Shown here: one piece after another, positions 50,237-58,832 of the stretch | Numbering within the stretch: the first letter of the stretch is position 1 | Layout of the letters: each line of letters starts with the position of its first letter | Assembly (NCBI RefSeq): GCF_000423765.1 | Contig: NZ_AUIP01000001.1 | Span: forward strand, 1 to 64,000 | Direction: 5' to 3' | Length of the DNA: 64,000 bases | DNA from: Streptococcus porci DSM 23759 | GTDB lineage: Bacteria; Bacillota; Bacilli; Lactobacillales; Streptococcaceae | The notes under the pieces: model-generated | Database searches by the model: none | The model's input: only the letters and a program-made list of their open reading frames with translations | Told to the model about the DNA's origin: nothing | Program-made: the position numbers and the translations under genes

Positions 50237-51440
50237 TAAATTATTTGGAAATCAGGAAGAAGAAACTCACCAAGAAGTGGCAGAAGTTACGGAGGAAATG
50301 ACTGAAGAAGTGGAATCAGCTCAAACTTCTGAAAATACGGAAGGAGCTCCTGCTGACAACGCTTTTTCAGATGTCATGGCGGACTATTACGCTAAAAAAG
50401 CTGCTGCCAAAGCTGCCGCAGAGAAAGGTGAAGAAATTCAGTTTGAAGCGGTTGAGACACGTAAAGTAGAAGAAGTTATTCAGCCAGAACCAGTTGTTCT
50501 TGAGGAAATGCATGAAACGACCGAAGAAAAATATAGCCGTTCCTTGGAGAAAACAAGAACCGGTTTTGGGGCTCGTCTTAATGCTTTTCTCGCTAATTTT
50601 CGTCGTGTTGATGAGGACTTCTTTGAAGAATTGGAAGAACTTTTGATTTTATCAGATGTAGGTGTCTCCGTGGCAACAAATCTGACGGAGGAGCTCCGCT
50701 ATGAAGCTAGGTTGGAAAACGCCAAAAAACCAGAAGAACTTCGTCGAGTTATCATCGAAAAACTGGTCGACATTTATGAAAAAGATGGTAAGTTCAATGA
50801 AGGCATCAATTTTCAAGATGGTTTGACGGTCATGCTCTTTGTCGGTGTCAATGGGGTTGGAAAAACCACTTCGATAGGGAAATTGGCTCACAAATACAAG
50901 CAAGAAGGTAAAAAAGTCATGCTTGTCGCAGCGGATACTTTCCGTGCAGGGGCTGTTGCTCAGTTGGCTGAGTGGGGGCGTCGCGTCGGAGTCCCTGTAG
51001 TGATAGGACCAGAGAAAGCAGATCCCGCCTCTGTCGTTTTTGATGGTATGGAAAAAGCTGTCGCTGAAGGAGTGGATGTCCTTTTGATTGACACAGCTGG
51101 TCGCCTACAAAACAAAGACAATCTCATGGCGGAGCTTGAAAAAATTGGCCGTATTATCAAGCGTGTACTTCCAGATGCTCCGCACGAAACTCTCTTAGCG
51201 CTTGATGCTTCTACGGGACAAAATGCCCTCAGTCAAGCCAAAGAATTTTCAAAAATCACACCGTTGACAGGACTTGTTCTAACTAAGATTGACGGAACTG
51301 CTAAAGGTGGTGTGGTACTGGCTATCCGTGAGGAATTAGATGTCCCAGTTAAACTGATTGGTTTTGGCGAAAAAATTGATGACATCGGACAATTTAATTC
51401 AGAAGACTTTATGACAGGACTTTTGGCTGAGATTTTATAG
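50223..51440 (+). CDS. ftsY: Signal recognition particle receptor FtsY
   Basis: A 405-residue GTPase that docks SRP-ribosome complexes at the membrane. An acidic N-terminal A domain (about 1-95, rich in Glu) contacts lipid and the translocon. The NG domain follows: GVNGVGKTTSIGKLAH (G1), DTFRAGAVAQL (G2), DTAGRLQNKDNLMAELEKI (G3), TKIDGTAKGGVVLAI (G4) and FGEKIDDIGQF near the end. Length is normal for streptococci. Confidence 0.98.
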   Translation: MGLFDKLFGNQEEETHQEVAEVTEEMTEEVESAQTSENTEGAPADNAFSDVMADYYAKKAAAKAAAEKGEEIQFEAVETRKVEEVIQPEPVVLEEMHETTEEKYSRSLEKTRTGFGARLNAFLANFRRVDEDFFEELEELLILSDVGVSVATNLTEELRYEARLENAKKPEELRRVIIEKLVDIYEKDGKFNEGINFQDGLTVMLFVGVNGVGKTTSIGKLAHKYKQEGKKVMLVAADTFRAGAVAQLAEWGRRVGVPVVIGPEKADPASVVFDGMEKAVAEGVDVLLIDTAGRLQNKDNLMAELEKIGRIIKRVLPDAPHETLLALDASTGQNALSQAKEFSKITPLTGLVLTKIDGTAKGGVVLAIREELDVPVKLIGFGEKIDDIGQFNSEDFMTGLLAEIL

Positions 51441-51448
51441 AATATATT

Positions 51449-51473
51449 GGAGCGGTATCCTGCTCCATTTTTT
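51449..51473 (+). terminator. ftsY terminator
   Basis: GGAGC (51449-51453) pairs with GCTCC (51462-51466), then ATTTTTTT. Confidence 0.75.
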
Positions 51474-51530
51474 TGTGAGGCTTTCGTTTTATTCCCTTTA
51501 AGCAAATTTTAGGAAATCTTTAACCTGAAA

Positions 51531-51554
51531 TTAAGTTTGTCTAGATAAACTTAA
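51531..51554. promoter_or_regulatory. Inverted repeat upstream of the CHAP gene
   Basis: TTAAGTTT (51531-51538) and AAACTTAA (51547-51554) are perfect inverted repeats with an eight-base spacer, about 30 bases before the CHAP gene. They are probably a regulator site; the binder is unknown. Confidence 0.4.
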
Positions 51555-51584
51555 TGCATATCAAGATAGATTGAAAGGATTACT

Positions 51585-52157
51585 ATGAAAAAACGAAATC
51601 TTCTTATTCCTGCTTTTGCAGTTGCAGTTAGCTTTTCTCTAGCCAGTCAAGCATCGGCTGATGATTATACCTATCTCCCCCAAGAGTACGGAGCCTACTC
51701 ACAATGGCAAGAGGGCTGGCAGTCGACAGAAGTTGCTTATACCACTTACTCAGGGGTTGATTACGCTACCTCTTTTACAGAGACAAGTAGTGATACGACC
51801 AATACCTACCCAGTAGGGCAGTGTACATGGGGTGTGAAAGAGCTGGCCTCTTGGGTGGGAAATTATTGGGGAAATGCTGCTGATTGGGATGACACGGCGT
51901 TGTCTCTTGGTTACCATGTGGGAACGACTCCTAAAGTAGGGGCGGTCATCGTCTGGGATGATGGGGCATATGGACATGTGGCCTATGTAACAGACGTAGA
52001 TGAAAATGGCAATATTCAAGTGTTGGAAGCCAACTATGGAGGTTCTGCTGAAGCGGCATCTTCAAATGGTATTGGCAATTACCGTGGCTGGTTTAATCCA
52101 ACCGAAACAAGTAACGGTGCCAGCATTTCATACATCTATCCACCGGATAGTAACTAA
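51585..52157 (+). CDS. Secreted CHAP-domain cell wall hydrolase
   Basis: A 190-residue secreted protein. Signal peptide MKKRNLLIPAFAVAVSFSLA with cleavage after SQASA (about residue 25). A Tyr/Ser/Thr-rich linker (26-75) leads to the CHAP domain (about 76-175): catalytic Cys80 in VGQCTWGVKELASWVG and His131 in YGHVAYV, followed by VLEANYGG. It is predicted to act as an amidase or endopeptidase on peptidoglycan, perhaps in daughter cell separation. It is a single-gene unit with its own terminator. Confidence 0.92.
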   Translation: MKKRNLLIPAFAVAVSFSLASQASADDYTYLPQEYGAYSQWQEGWQSTEVAYTTYSGVDYATSFTETSSDTTNTYPVGQCTWGVKELASWVGNYWGNAADWDDTALSLGYHVGTTPKVGAVIVWDDGAYGHVAYVTDVDENGNIQVLEANYGGSAEAASSNGIGNYRGWFNPTETSNGASISYIYPPDSN

Positions 52158-52163
52158 ATGTCT

Positions 52164-52190
52164 AAATGAGCATGATTTGTGCTCATTTTC
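52164..52190 (+). terminator. CHAP gene terminator
   Basis: AAATGAGCA (52164-52172) pairs with TGCTCATTT (52180-52188), then TCTTTTG. Confidence 0.8.
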
Positions 52191-52249
52191 TTTTGTGTTG
52201 TGAAAACATTTACACTTATGTCTGCTCTGCTATTTTCCAAAAAGTATGA

Positions 52250-52322
52250 TATAATAGCAAGGTTGAAAATAAATAATGAAAGATTGAGCGTTGGATTTGC
52301 TGTCTCTTGGACGGTGACGCTC
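52250..52322 (+). promoter_or_regulatory. typA promoter and leader hairpin
   Basis: Extended -10 TATGATATAAT ends at 52255. In the leader GAGCGT (52286-52291) pairs with ACGCTC (52317-52322), closing a 25-base loop just before the start region. The leader structure could affect initiation. Confidence 0.5.
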
Positions 52323-52336
52323 ATGGTAGCTTAGGA

Positions 52337-54178
52337 ATGACTACATTAAGAAATGATATCCGCAACGTTGCAATTATTGCCCACGTTGACCATGGAAAAA
52401 CGACTCTTGTTGACGAACTTTTAAAGCAATCTCAAACCCTTGATGAGCGCACGCAGCTGGATGAGCGTGCTATGGACTCAAATGATATCGAAAAAGAGCG
52501 CGGGATTACTATCCTTGCTAAAAATACTGCGGTTGCCTACAATGGAACTCGTATCAACATCATGGATACACCAGGACACGCGGACTTCGGTGGTGAGGTT
52601 GAGCGTATCATGAAAATGGTTGATGGTGTAGTCCTTGTCGTAGATGCTTACGAAGGAACCATGCCTCAGACTCGTTTCGTCTTGAAAAAGGCTTTGGAGC
52701 AAAATCTAACACCAATCGTCGTTGTTAACAAGATTGACAAACCATCTGCTCGTCCAGAAGAAGTTGTAGATGAAGTACTTGAACTCTTCATCGAGCTTGG
52801 CGCAGACGATGATCAGCTTGAATTCCCAGTGGTTTACGCGTCGGCTATCAACGGTACGTCATCTTTGTCTGACAATCCAGCAGACCAAGAAAAATCAATG
52901 GCACCAATCTTTGATACCATCATTGAGCATATTCCAGCACCGGTTGATAATTCAGATGAGCCACTTCAATTTCAAGTTTCACTACTTGACTACAACGACT
53001 TCGTAGGTCGTATCGGTATCGGTCGTGTCTTCCGTGGTACGGTTAAAGTTGGTGACCAAGTTACCCTTTCAAAATTAGATGGCACAACTAAAAACTTCCG
53101 CGTTACTAAACTCTTTGGTTTCTTCGGTCTTGAGCGCAAGGAAATCCAAGAAGCAAAAGCGGGTGACTTGATTGCTGTTTCTGGTATGGAAGATATTTTT
53201 GTCGGTGAAACAGTGACCCCAACTGATGCTATTGAGCCACTTCCAGTTCTTCGCATTGATGAGCCAACCCTTCAAATGACATTCTTGGCAAACAATTCCC
53301 CGTTTGCAGGTCGCGAAGGTAAACACGTGACCTCACGCAAGGTTGAAGAACGTCTTTTGGCAGAGCTTCAAACAGATGTGTCTCTTCGTGTTGAAGCAAC
53401 TGATTCGCCAGATAAGTGGATCGTATCAGGACGTGGTGAACTTCATTTGTCAATTCTTATCGAAACCATGCGTCGTGAAGGCTATGAGCTTCAAGTGTCT
53501 AAACCAGAAGTTATCATCAAAGAAATTGATGGTGTCAAATGCGAACCATTTGAGCGCGTGCAGATTGACACACCAGAAGAATACCAAGGATCAATCATTC
53601 AAGCTCTTTCAGAACGTAAGGGAGACATGCTTGATATGCAAATGGTTGGTAACGGTCAAACACGAATGATTTTCTTGATTCCTGCCCGTGGTCTTATCGG
53701 ATTCTCAACAGAATTCTTGTCAATGACACGTGGTTATGGAATCATGAACCATACATTTGACCAGTACCTCCCATACATCGATGCTGAAATTGGAGGCCGT
53801 CACCGCGGAGCTCTGGTCTCAATCGACCAAGGTAAGGCAACGACTTACTCTATCATGCGTATTGAAGAACGTGGAACAATCTTTGTGAATCCAGGAACAG
53901 AAGTTTACGAAGGGATGATTATTGGTGAAAATGCTCGTGAAAACGACCTGACTGTTAATATCACAACAGCTAAGCAAATGACCAATGTCCGTTCTGCGAC
54001 TAAAGACCAGACATCTGTCATCAAAACCCCTCGTATCTTAACCCTTGAAGAATCTATTGAATTCCTGGACTATGACGAGTATATGGAAGTAACACCAGAA
54101 TCAATCCGCCTACGTAAACAAATCCTAAACAAGAACGAACGTGAAAAAGCAAACAAAAAGAAAAAACAAGCTGACTAA
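52337..54178 (+). CDS. typA: Ribosome-associated GTPase TypA/BipA
   Basis: A 613-residue translational GTPase involved in 50S subunit assembly and stress or cold growth. G domain: [20 protein letters not shown] (G1), [12 protein letters not shown] (G2), [14 protein letters not shown] (G3), [13 protein letters not shown] (G4); EF-G-like domains follow and a BipA-specific C-terminus ending in a lysine-rich tail. ATG 52337 matches the usual [14 protein letters not shown] start; its AGGA is only a base or so away, so a TTG at 52307 cannot be excluded. Confidence 0.97.
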   Translation: MTTLRNDIRNVAIIAHVDHGKTTLVDELLKQSQTLDERTQLDERAMDSNDIEKERGITILAKNTAVAYNGTRINIMDTPGHADFGGEVERIMKMVDGVVLVVDAYEGTMPQTRFVLKKALEQNLTPIVVVNKIDKPSARPEEVVDEVLELFIELGADDDQLEFPVVYASAINGTSSLSDNPADQEKSMAPIFDTIIEHIPAPVDNSDEPLQFQVSLLDYNDFVGRIGIGRVFRGTVKVGDQVTLSKLDGTTKNFRVTKLFGFFGLERKEIQEAKAGDLIAVSGMEDIFVGETVTPTDAIEPLPVLRIDEPTLQMTFLANNSPFAGREGKHVTSRKVEERLLAELQTDVSLRVEATDSPDKWIVSGRGELHLSILIETMRREGYELQVSKPEVIIKEIDGVKCEPFERVQIDTPEEYQGSIIQALSERKGDMLDMQMVGNGQTRMIFLIPARGLIGFSTEFLSMTRGYGIMNHTFDQYLPYIDAEIGGRHRGALVSIDQGKATTYSIMRIEERGTIFVNPGTEVYEGMIIGENARENDLTVNITTAKQMTNVRSATKDQTSVIKTPRILTLEESIEFLDYDEYMEVTPESIRLRKQILNKNEREKANKKKKQAD

Positions 54179-54193
54179 GTAGGAGTCTGAACG

Positions 54194-54433
54194 ATGTTCT
54201 ATCTCATCATAGCTATCTTGATTATTCTCTATTACTTTTTCAGAGCGCCAAAAACCATTAAAAACACCTTGAGCATCATCCTGGTTGTAGGTTTAGTGGC
54301 ACTTTTAGTGGTCTTAGCTGGTATGACCTTTATGCAAATTCTTCAGTCACCGCCCGAATTATTCATCGCCCTCGGTATGATAGGAGTTGCTTACCTAACC
54401 ATCAAAGATATTCGCAATCTTTCAGATAAATAA
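54194..54433 (+). CDS. DUF3165 small membrane protein
   Basis: A 79-residue protein with two or three hydrophobic helices: FYLIIAILIILYYFF, SIILVVGLVALLVVLAGMTF and LFIALGMIGVAYLTI, with FFRAPKTIKNTLS between the first two. It matches the streptococcal DUF3165 family found directly after typA. It lies 15 bases after typA with TAGGAGT as ribosome site and shares its terminator. Function unknown. Confidence 0.85.
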   Translation: MFYLIIAILIILYYFFRAPKTIKNTLSIILVVGLVALLVVLAGMTFMQILQSPPELFIALGMIGVAYLTIKDIRNLSDK

Positions 54434-54440
54434 TAAAAGG

Positions 54441-54467
54441 CGCTCATCACAAGGATGAGCGTTTTTT
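54441..54467 (+). terminator. typA operon terminator
   Basis: CGCTCATC (54441-54448) pairs with GATGAGCG (54454-54461), then TTTTTT. Confidence 0.88.
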
Positions 54468-54472
54468 GATGC

Positions 54473-54578
54473 TATAGCCATTTGAATTAACTTTGACACC
54501 TCGTCACTTTCGGCTTTCCCTACTCTAGTCCTGCCTGTGCCTCAGCTCCTTGTCTGAAAGCTAATTCATTCGACTATA
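54473..54578. repeat. 106-bp MITE-like element
   Basis: Imperfect terminal inverted repeats TATAGCCATTTGAATTA (54473-54489) and TAATTCATTCGACTATA (54562-54578) bound a 106-base non-coding unit with TA at both ends. Size and TA ends recall RUP-type elements of streptococci mobilised by IS630-like transposases. No transposase is nearby. Confidence 0.6.
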
Positions 54579-54619
54579 TTGAAAAAGCCGTGCGGGATTG
54601 GCACGACTAGAGGTGTAAA

Positions 54620-55648
54620 TTATTGGATGAACATGGCGTCTCCGAATGAGAAGAAGCGATAGCCTTCATCAACAGCGTGTTTGTAGGCTTCTAGGATAAA
54701 GTCTCGCCCAGCAAAGGCTGAAACTAGCATAACCAAAGTTGATTTTGGAAGGTGAAAGTTGGTTGAAAAAGCATCAACAACTTTAAACTCATAGCCTGGT
54801 TTGATGAAAATTTTTGTCCAGCCTGAATCCGCCTTAACCTGACCGTTGAATTTTTGTCCGATGGTCTCAAGGGTGCGGATAGAGGTCGTTCCAACCGCTA
54901 CGATACGACCGCCACTGGCTTTGACTTGATTGATGGTATCGGCAGCTTCCTCGGACAAATTATAAAATTCAGAATGCATATCGTGTTCGTCAACACTGTC
55001 AACAGAAACTGGTCGGAAGGTTCCAAGTCCAACATGCAGCGTCAGGTAAACTAATTTAACGCCTTTGGCCTGAATTTTTTCCAAGAGTTCCTTCGTAAAA
55101 TGTAAGCCAGCAGTCGGTGCAGCAGCGGAGCCATTTTCCTTAGCGTAAACGGTCTGATAACGCTCGCGGTCTTCTAATTTTTCATGGATATAAGGTGGCA
55201 GAGGCATTTCGCCCAAACTTTCTAAAATCTCGAGGAAAATCCCATCGTAGCTGAATTCAACGATACGACCGCCGTGTTCAAGTTCTTCGGTAACCGTAGC
55301 GGTCAGGCGGCCATCACCGAAGCAAATTTTTGTACCGACCTTGAGACGCTTAGCGGGCTTGGCTAGAACTTCCCACTGGTCGCCTTGGGTATTTTTTAGA
55401 AGAAGGAGTTCCACATGGCCATGCGTGTCTGGCTTTTCACCGTAAAGTCGAGCAGGTAGGACGCGCGTATTGTTCATGACAAGGGCATCGCCAGGATTGA
55501 GCTGGTCAATAATATGATCAAAATGGCTGTCGGCCATGCTTTTTTGGTCACGGTTCAAAATTAAAAGTCGTGAACTATCGCGTTTTTCAAGAGGAGTTTG
55601 AGCAATGAGCTCCTCTGGTAAGTCAAAATCAAAATCCTTTGTATTCAT
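54620..55648 (-). CDS. queA: S-adenosylmethionine:tRNA ribosyltransferase-isomerase
   Basis: A 342-residue enzyme that transfers and isomerises the ribosyl part of S-adenosylmethionine to make epoxyqueuosine in the tRNA wobble base. Signatures: [91 protein letters not shown]. The start is ATG 55648 with GGAG upstream; an in-frame start 29 codons earlier lacks support. Confidence 0.97.
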   Translation of the reverse strand: MNTKDFDFDLPEELIAQTPLEKRDSSRLLILNRDQKSMADSHFDHIIDQLNPGDALVMNNTRVLPARLYGEKPDTHGHVELLLLKNTQGDQWEVLAKPAKRLKVGTKICFGDGRLTATVTEELEHGGRIVEFSYDGIFLEILESLGEMPLPPYIHEKLEDRERYQTVYAKENGSAAAPTAGLHFTKELLEKIQAKGVKLVYLTLHVGLGTFRPVSVDSVDEHDMHSEFYNLSEEAADTINQVKASGGRIVAVGTTSIRTLETIGQKFNGQVKADSGWTKIFIKPGYEFKVVDAFSTNFHLPKSTLVMLVSAFAGRDFILEAYKHAVDEGYRFFSFGDAMFIQ

Positions 55649-55728
55649 TTTTTTCTCCAATGTCAATTCAAAAATGTGTCTTTCCATTATACCACGATGT
55701 GGAGAATAATGAAAAGAATAGTTTTTAT

Positions 55729-55782
55729 TTGACATCTCTAGGTTAATATACTATAATGAAGTAAAATATTGGTATAGACCAA
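55729..55782 (+). promoter_or_regulatory. nagB promoter with NagR-type dre operator
   Basis: TTGACA (55729-55734), 17 bases, TATAAT (55752-55757) is a consensus promoter. TTGGTATAGACCAA (55769-55782) is a perfect palindrome that fits the dre box of the GntR-family repressor NagR, released by glucosamine-6-phosphate. It lies between the promoter and the ribosome site. Confidence 0.85.
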
Positions 55783-55794
55783 AAGGAGTTCCTT

Positions 55795-56499
55795 ATGAAA
55801 ATAATAATTGTTAAAAATCAAGTTGAGGGTGGAAAAGTGGCTTTTGACCTTTTAAAAGAAGCTTTAGCATCAGGGGCCAAAACGTTGGGTCTAGCTACAG
55901 GTTCAAGCCCTTTGGAATTTTACAGACAAATCAGAGCCTCTGACTTGGATTTCTCAAATGTCACGTCAATCAATTTGGATGAGTACGTTGGGCTTTCACC
56001 TGATACTGAGCAGTCCTACCATTATTTTATGGCGGAGCAACTTTTTAATCATAAGCCATTTAAAGCCACCTATATTCCTAATGGTCTAGCGAAAGATTTA
56101 CAAGAGACGGTTGAAGCCTACAATCGTATGATTGAAGAACATCCCATTGATTTTCAAATTTTGGGAATTGGACGTAATGGTCACATCGGTTTCAACGAGC
56201 CAGGCACTGCTTTTACAAGCAAAACTCATGTGGTTGATTTAGATGACTCGACTATAGAGGCAAACGCTCGCTTTTTTGAAGATAAAAGCCAAGTGCCACG
56301 CCAAGCTATTTCCATGGGTATCGCATCTATCATGTCTGCCAAGCAAATCGTTTTGATGGCTTATGGGGCGGAAAAAGCTGACGCTATTGAAAAGACAGTC
56401 CATGGAACAGTCACAGAAGAAGTCCCAGCCACAGTTCTCCAAAACCATGCCAATGTCGTCCTAATCGTGGATGAAGCCGCTGCTGGAAAGCTGGAATAA
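55795..56499 (+). CDS. nagB: Glucosamine-6-phosphate deaminase
   Basis: A 234-residue deaminase/isomerase that converts glucosamine-6-phosphate to fructose-6-phosphate and ammonia, feeding amino sugars into glycolysis. [57 protein letters not shown] with the catalytic His region, and [20 protein letters not shown] identify it. Length is typical of Gram-positive NagB, without the C-terminal allosteric segment of E. coli. It is monocistronic, under the dre operator. Confidence 0.97.
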   Translation: MKIIIVKNQVEGGKVAFDLLKEALASGAKTLGLATGSSPLEFYRQIRASDLDFSNVTSINLDEYVGLSPDTEQSYHYFMAEQLFNHKPFKATYIPNGLAKDLQETVEAYNRMIEEHPIDFQILGIGRNGHIGFNEPGTAFTSKTHVVDLDDSTIEANARFFEDKSQVPRQAISMGIASIMSAKQIVLMAYGAEKADAIEKTVHGTVTEEVPATVLQNHANVVLIVDEAAAGKLE

Positions 56500-56500
56500 G

Positions 56501-56537
56501 AAACTCCCTCTCAGCCATACTGAGAGGGAGTTTTTGG
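56501..56537 (+). terminator. nagB terminator
   Basis: AAACTCCCTCTCAG (56501-56514) pairs perfectly with CTGAGAGGGAGTTT (56520-56533), followed by TT. Confidence 0.92.
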
Positions 56538-56549
56538 ATGGTGGCTAAA

Positions 56550-56641
56550 TAAAAACACCCGAATCGGGTGCCACTTTTACAAGTTGTGTACGGATAAAGC
56601 CTTATTTTAACTCGCTGTGTTGTTTCGAATGGCTCCAAAAC
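56550..56641 (-). ncRNA. Type II-A tracrRNA (orphan)
   Basis: Read on the minus strand, the anti-repeat GTTTTGGAGCCATTCGAAAC then AACACAGCGAGTTAAAATAA is followed by GGCTTTATCCGTACACAACT, the nexus region, and by the hairpins AAAAGTGGCACCCGATTCGG with GTGTTTTT as terminator. The layout follows the S. pyogenes/S. thermophilus CRISPR3 tracrRNA closely. A TATAAT box lies upstream at about 56661-56666. No cas9, cas1, cas2 or csn2 is in the window, so the RNA has no local partner. Confidence 0.9.
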
Positions 56642-56671
56642 TTAATCACAAACGAAAATTATTATACAAAT

Positions 56672-56698
56672 GTTTTAGAGCTGTGTTGTTCCAAATGC
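56672..56698 (+). CRISPR. Single degenerate CRISPR repeat
   Basis: GTTTTAGAGCTGTGTTGTT matches the first 19 bases of the S. thermophilus CRISPR3-type repeat; the next bases (CCAAATGCAC) drift from it, as in the terminal repeat of an array. It pairs with the anti-repeat of the adjacent tracrRNA. There are no spacers or further repeats. Confidence 0.8.
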
Positions 56699-56754
56699 AC
56701 TTTTTTAGCTCATAAAGTTATTTCTGCTTTTAAGCTTTGAGGGTCTTGACAAAC

Positions 56755-56798
56755 GGTAAAAAAGGACTTAGCCCTGTGCAATACAGAGCTAAGTCCTT
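56755..56798 (-). terminator. plsY terminator
   Basis: AAGGACTTAGC (56762-56772) and GCTAAGTCCTT (56788-56798) form an 11-bp stem; the minus strand continues into a run of Ts, ending transcripts from plsY. Confidence 0.82.
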
Positions 56799-56842
56799 AC
56801 ATCGTTATTTCTTCAATTTTTAGGGATAAGTACATCAAGTAC

Positions 56843-57481
56843 TTATTTTTTTTGTTGATGCGTTAGATTTAGTCCCCAAGGAACTAAGTTTTCTGTTTTG
56901 TTTTTGATGCGATGAATGTTTTCCTTGTGGCGCAGGATGATGATACTTGAGATGAGAATCATAATCAGGCTAAGGAGCCAGTCATAATCTGTAAGAATGA
57001 AATCAAGAGCTGGGAAAACCAACACCCCAATGATAGCAACGATTGCAACGGTCACGCTGGAGAGGGAAATCATACTAAAAAGATAAAGCGTTAGCGCAAA
57101 GATGAGAGCTAGGAAGAGGAGAAAGGCAGGGGCGAAACCCAAGAGTACACCAGCACTGGTAGCGACAGCTTTTCCTCCACGAAATTCTGCAAAAATAGGG
57201 AAAGTATGGCCCAAAATGGCGAAAAATCCGATAGCTAGGGGAGTAATAGCTGCGCCCCCAAACCAGATAGGAAGCAGAACAGCCAATGTGCCTTTGAGCA
57301 GGTCCACAGCTAAAACCACTAAACCAGCCTTTATCCCAAGGACACGGAAAGTGTTTGTGGTACCCATATTTCCAGAACCATGTTCACGGAGGTTAATTTT
57401 GAAAAAATGCTTTCCAATCCAAAGTCCTGTTGGAATGGAGCCCAGCAGGTAGGCAATCAAAATAAAAAGTAGAGTTTTCAT
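56843..57481 (-). CDS. plsY: Glycerol-3-phosphate acyltransferase PlsY
   Basis: A 212-residue membrane enzyme that acylates glycerol-3-phosphate from acyl-phosphate, the first step of phospholipid synthesis. [34 protein letters not shown] and [19 protein letters not shown] are the three catalytic PlsY motifs, set among six or so hydrophobic helices. ATG 57481 is the usual start ([19 protein letters not shown]). A minus-strand TATAAT ends only seven bases before this ATG, so the transcript should start at or next to the start codon. Confidence 0.96.
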   Translation of the reverse strand: MKTLLFILIAYLLGSIPTGLWIGKHFFKINLREHGSGNMGTTNTFRVLGIKAGLVVLAVDLLKGTLAVLLPIWFGGAAITPLAIGFFAILGHTFPIFAEFRGGKAVATSAGVLLGFAPAFLLFLALIFALTLYLFSMISLSSVTVAIVAIIGVLVFPALDFILTDYDWLLSLIMILISSIIILRHKENIHRIKNKTENLVPWGLNLTHQQKK

Positions 57482-57522
57482 AGTTTTAATTATAGCATAA
57501 AGAGAAGGATTTTTGCTATAAT
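57482..57522. promoter_or_regulatory. Divergent extended -10 promoters of plsY and the GNAT gene
   Basis: Minus strand ATGCTATAAT with the box at 57489-57494 faces plsY; plus strand TTGCTATAAT with the box at 57517-57522 faces the acetyltransferase gene. Both are extended -10 elements, TGCTATAAT, 22 bases apart. Confidence 0.7.
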
Positions 57523-57550
57523 AGCCATGTATCAAAAAGGGGGAAATAGG

Positions 57551-58012
57551 ATGATTAGACGTGCGACCTTGGCGGATATTCCTGCTATTCAGGCTTTAAT
57601 GGGACAGATTTTACGGATTCACCATGAGGCTAGGCCTGACATTTTTAAAGACAGTGGCAGCAAGTTTACGGATGAGGAGCTGGAGCTTCTTGTTAAGGAT
57701 GAATCTAGGCCGGTTTTTGTTTATGAAAATGGCGGAGCTTTGCTAGGACATCTCTTCTTAGAAATTAAAGAGGCTAAAGGCATCCCTTTTGAGCCTATTA
57801 AGACTCTCTTTGTCGATGATTTATGCGTGGATGAGTCTGCTCGCGGTCAGGGAATTGGACAAGAACTTTACGCCTTTGCCCTAGCCTATGCCAAAGAAAT
57901 CGACTGCTACAACTTGACTTTAAATGTCTGGAACGATAACTTAGCTGCTCTGCGATTTTACCAAAAACAAGGTATGAAGCCCTTACATACCGAGATGGAA
58001 ATTATTCTGTAA
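57551..58012 (+). CDS. GNAT family N-acetyltransferase
   Basis: A 153-residue acetyltransferase: [52 protein letters not shown] with the acetyl-CoA-binding [12 protein letters not shown], and [19 protein letters not shown]. Substrate unknown. The start ATG 57551 has AAAGGGGG seven bases upstream. It is divergent from plsY. Confidence 0.92.
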   Translation: MIRRATLADIPAIQALMGQILRIHHEARPDIFKDSGSKFTDEELELLVKDESRPVFVYENGGALLGHLFLEIKEAKGIPFEPIKTLFVDDLCVDESARGQGIGQELYAFALAYAKEIDCYNLTLNVWNDNLAALRFYQKQGMKPLHTEMEIIL

Positions 58013-58095
58013 ATTTTCGAAAAATAAGCTTACGAAGAAATCATTTTTATGGTATAGTAATTTTCAATGAAAAAAGAAAGGAAGGGCGAATTGCT

Positions 58096-58114
58096 TGAGT
58101 TAATATTAAACTCA
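58096..58114. promoter_or_regulatory. Palindrome upstream of the DUF2798 gene
   Basis: TGAGTT (58096-58101) and AACTCA (58109-58114) with AATATTA between form a symmetric 19-base site, possibly for a TetR or MarR regulator. Confidence 0.35.
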
Positions 58115-58159
58115 GGTTAAAAGTTTTAGAAAAATGATCAGCTTGGTAGGACTAGCAGT

Positions 58160-58213
58160 ATGCATTGCCAATCTCTTGTTTTTCTAGCATTTTTAAAGCC
58201 TTTATTATCATAG
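58160..58213 (+). CDS. Possible leader peptide
   Basis: A 17-codon frame, MHCQSLVFLAFLKPLLS, with TAGGA eleven bases upstream and a stop two bases before the ATG of the DUF2798 gene, which itself lacks a good ribosome site. It may couple translation of that gene. Evidence is limited to layout. Confidence 0.3.
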   Translation: MHCQSLVFLAFLKPLLS

Positions 58214-58215
58214 TT

Positions 58216-58749
58216 ATGCCTAGAAATTTTAAGGAAGCAATGCTTTTTACCGTAATGATGTGCGGGATTATGGTCTTTGGGATGTCCACTTGGAACATTT
58301 ACATCAACACTGGTCAAGTTCACTGGAATCATATTTTTGTAGGATATTTGCCAGGTTTTCTGGTCGCCTTTTTGCTGGACGTGGTTTTGGTTGGACCAAT
58401 CGCTAAAAAAATTGCTTTTTCTATCTTGCATCACACTGGTCATCATGAGAAGCGTTGGGTGAAAATTCTTGCTATTTCAGGGACAATGGCTCTTTTTATG
58501 GTGACGTTCATGTCTCTCTATGGACTAATCTTTAACTTGGTCATCGGTCAGGGTCTGCCTTGGTCGGTCATCACTTGGGGAGTTTATGGAAAAGCATGGC
58601 TGACAAACTTTGTGGCCGCCATTCCCCTTAATTTCCTGATTGCAGGGCCGATTTCACGCTTTATTTTGGGACGTCTCCAAAAGCCACTTCCTGGTGATGA
58701 TAAGGTTGAAGATTTTGATGATGATGACGAAATGCCAGTGATTATCTAG
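58216..58749 (+). CDS. DUF2798 membrane protein
   Basis: A 177-residue protein with four hydrophobic segments in two similar halves, the DUF2798 tandem pattern: AMLFTVMMCGIMVFGMSTWN then FVGYLPGFLVAFLLDVVLVG with PIAKKIAF, and ISGTMALFMVTFMSLYGLIF then FVAAIPLNFLIAGPISRFIL. The C-terminus is acidic. Function unknown. ATG 58216 is the likely start; an in-frame TTG at 58165 lacks support. Confidence 0.88.
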   Translation: MPRNFKEAMLFTVMMCGIMVFGMSTWNIYINTGQVHWNHIFVGYLPGFLVAFLLDVVLVGPIAKKIAFSILHHTGHHEKRWVKILAISGTMALFMVTFMSLYGLIFNLVIGQGLPWSVITWGVYGKAWLTNFVAAIPLNFLIAGPISRFILGRLQKPLPGDDKVEDFDDDDEMPVII

Positions 58750-58832
58750 TTTCTAATACGGTAGCAGATTTTTGTCTGCTACTTTTATTTCTGTTAGAAT
58801 AAGGACAAGTAAAGTGAAATAAAGGAGACGAC

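Noticed and set aside
56550..56842. A functional CRISPR-Cas locus
   Set aside because: Only a tracrRNA and one degenerate repeat are present; there are no spacers and no cas genes.
58138..58446. Minus-strand open frame under the DUF2798 gene
   Set aside because: It is a shadow of a well-supported membrane protein gene, with no ribosome site.
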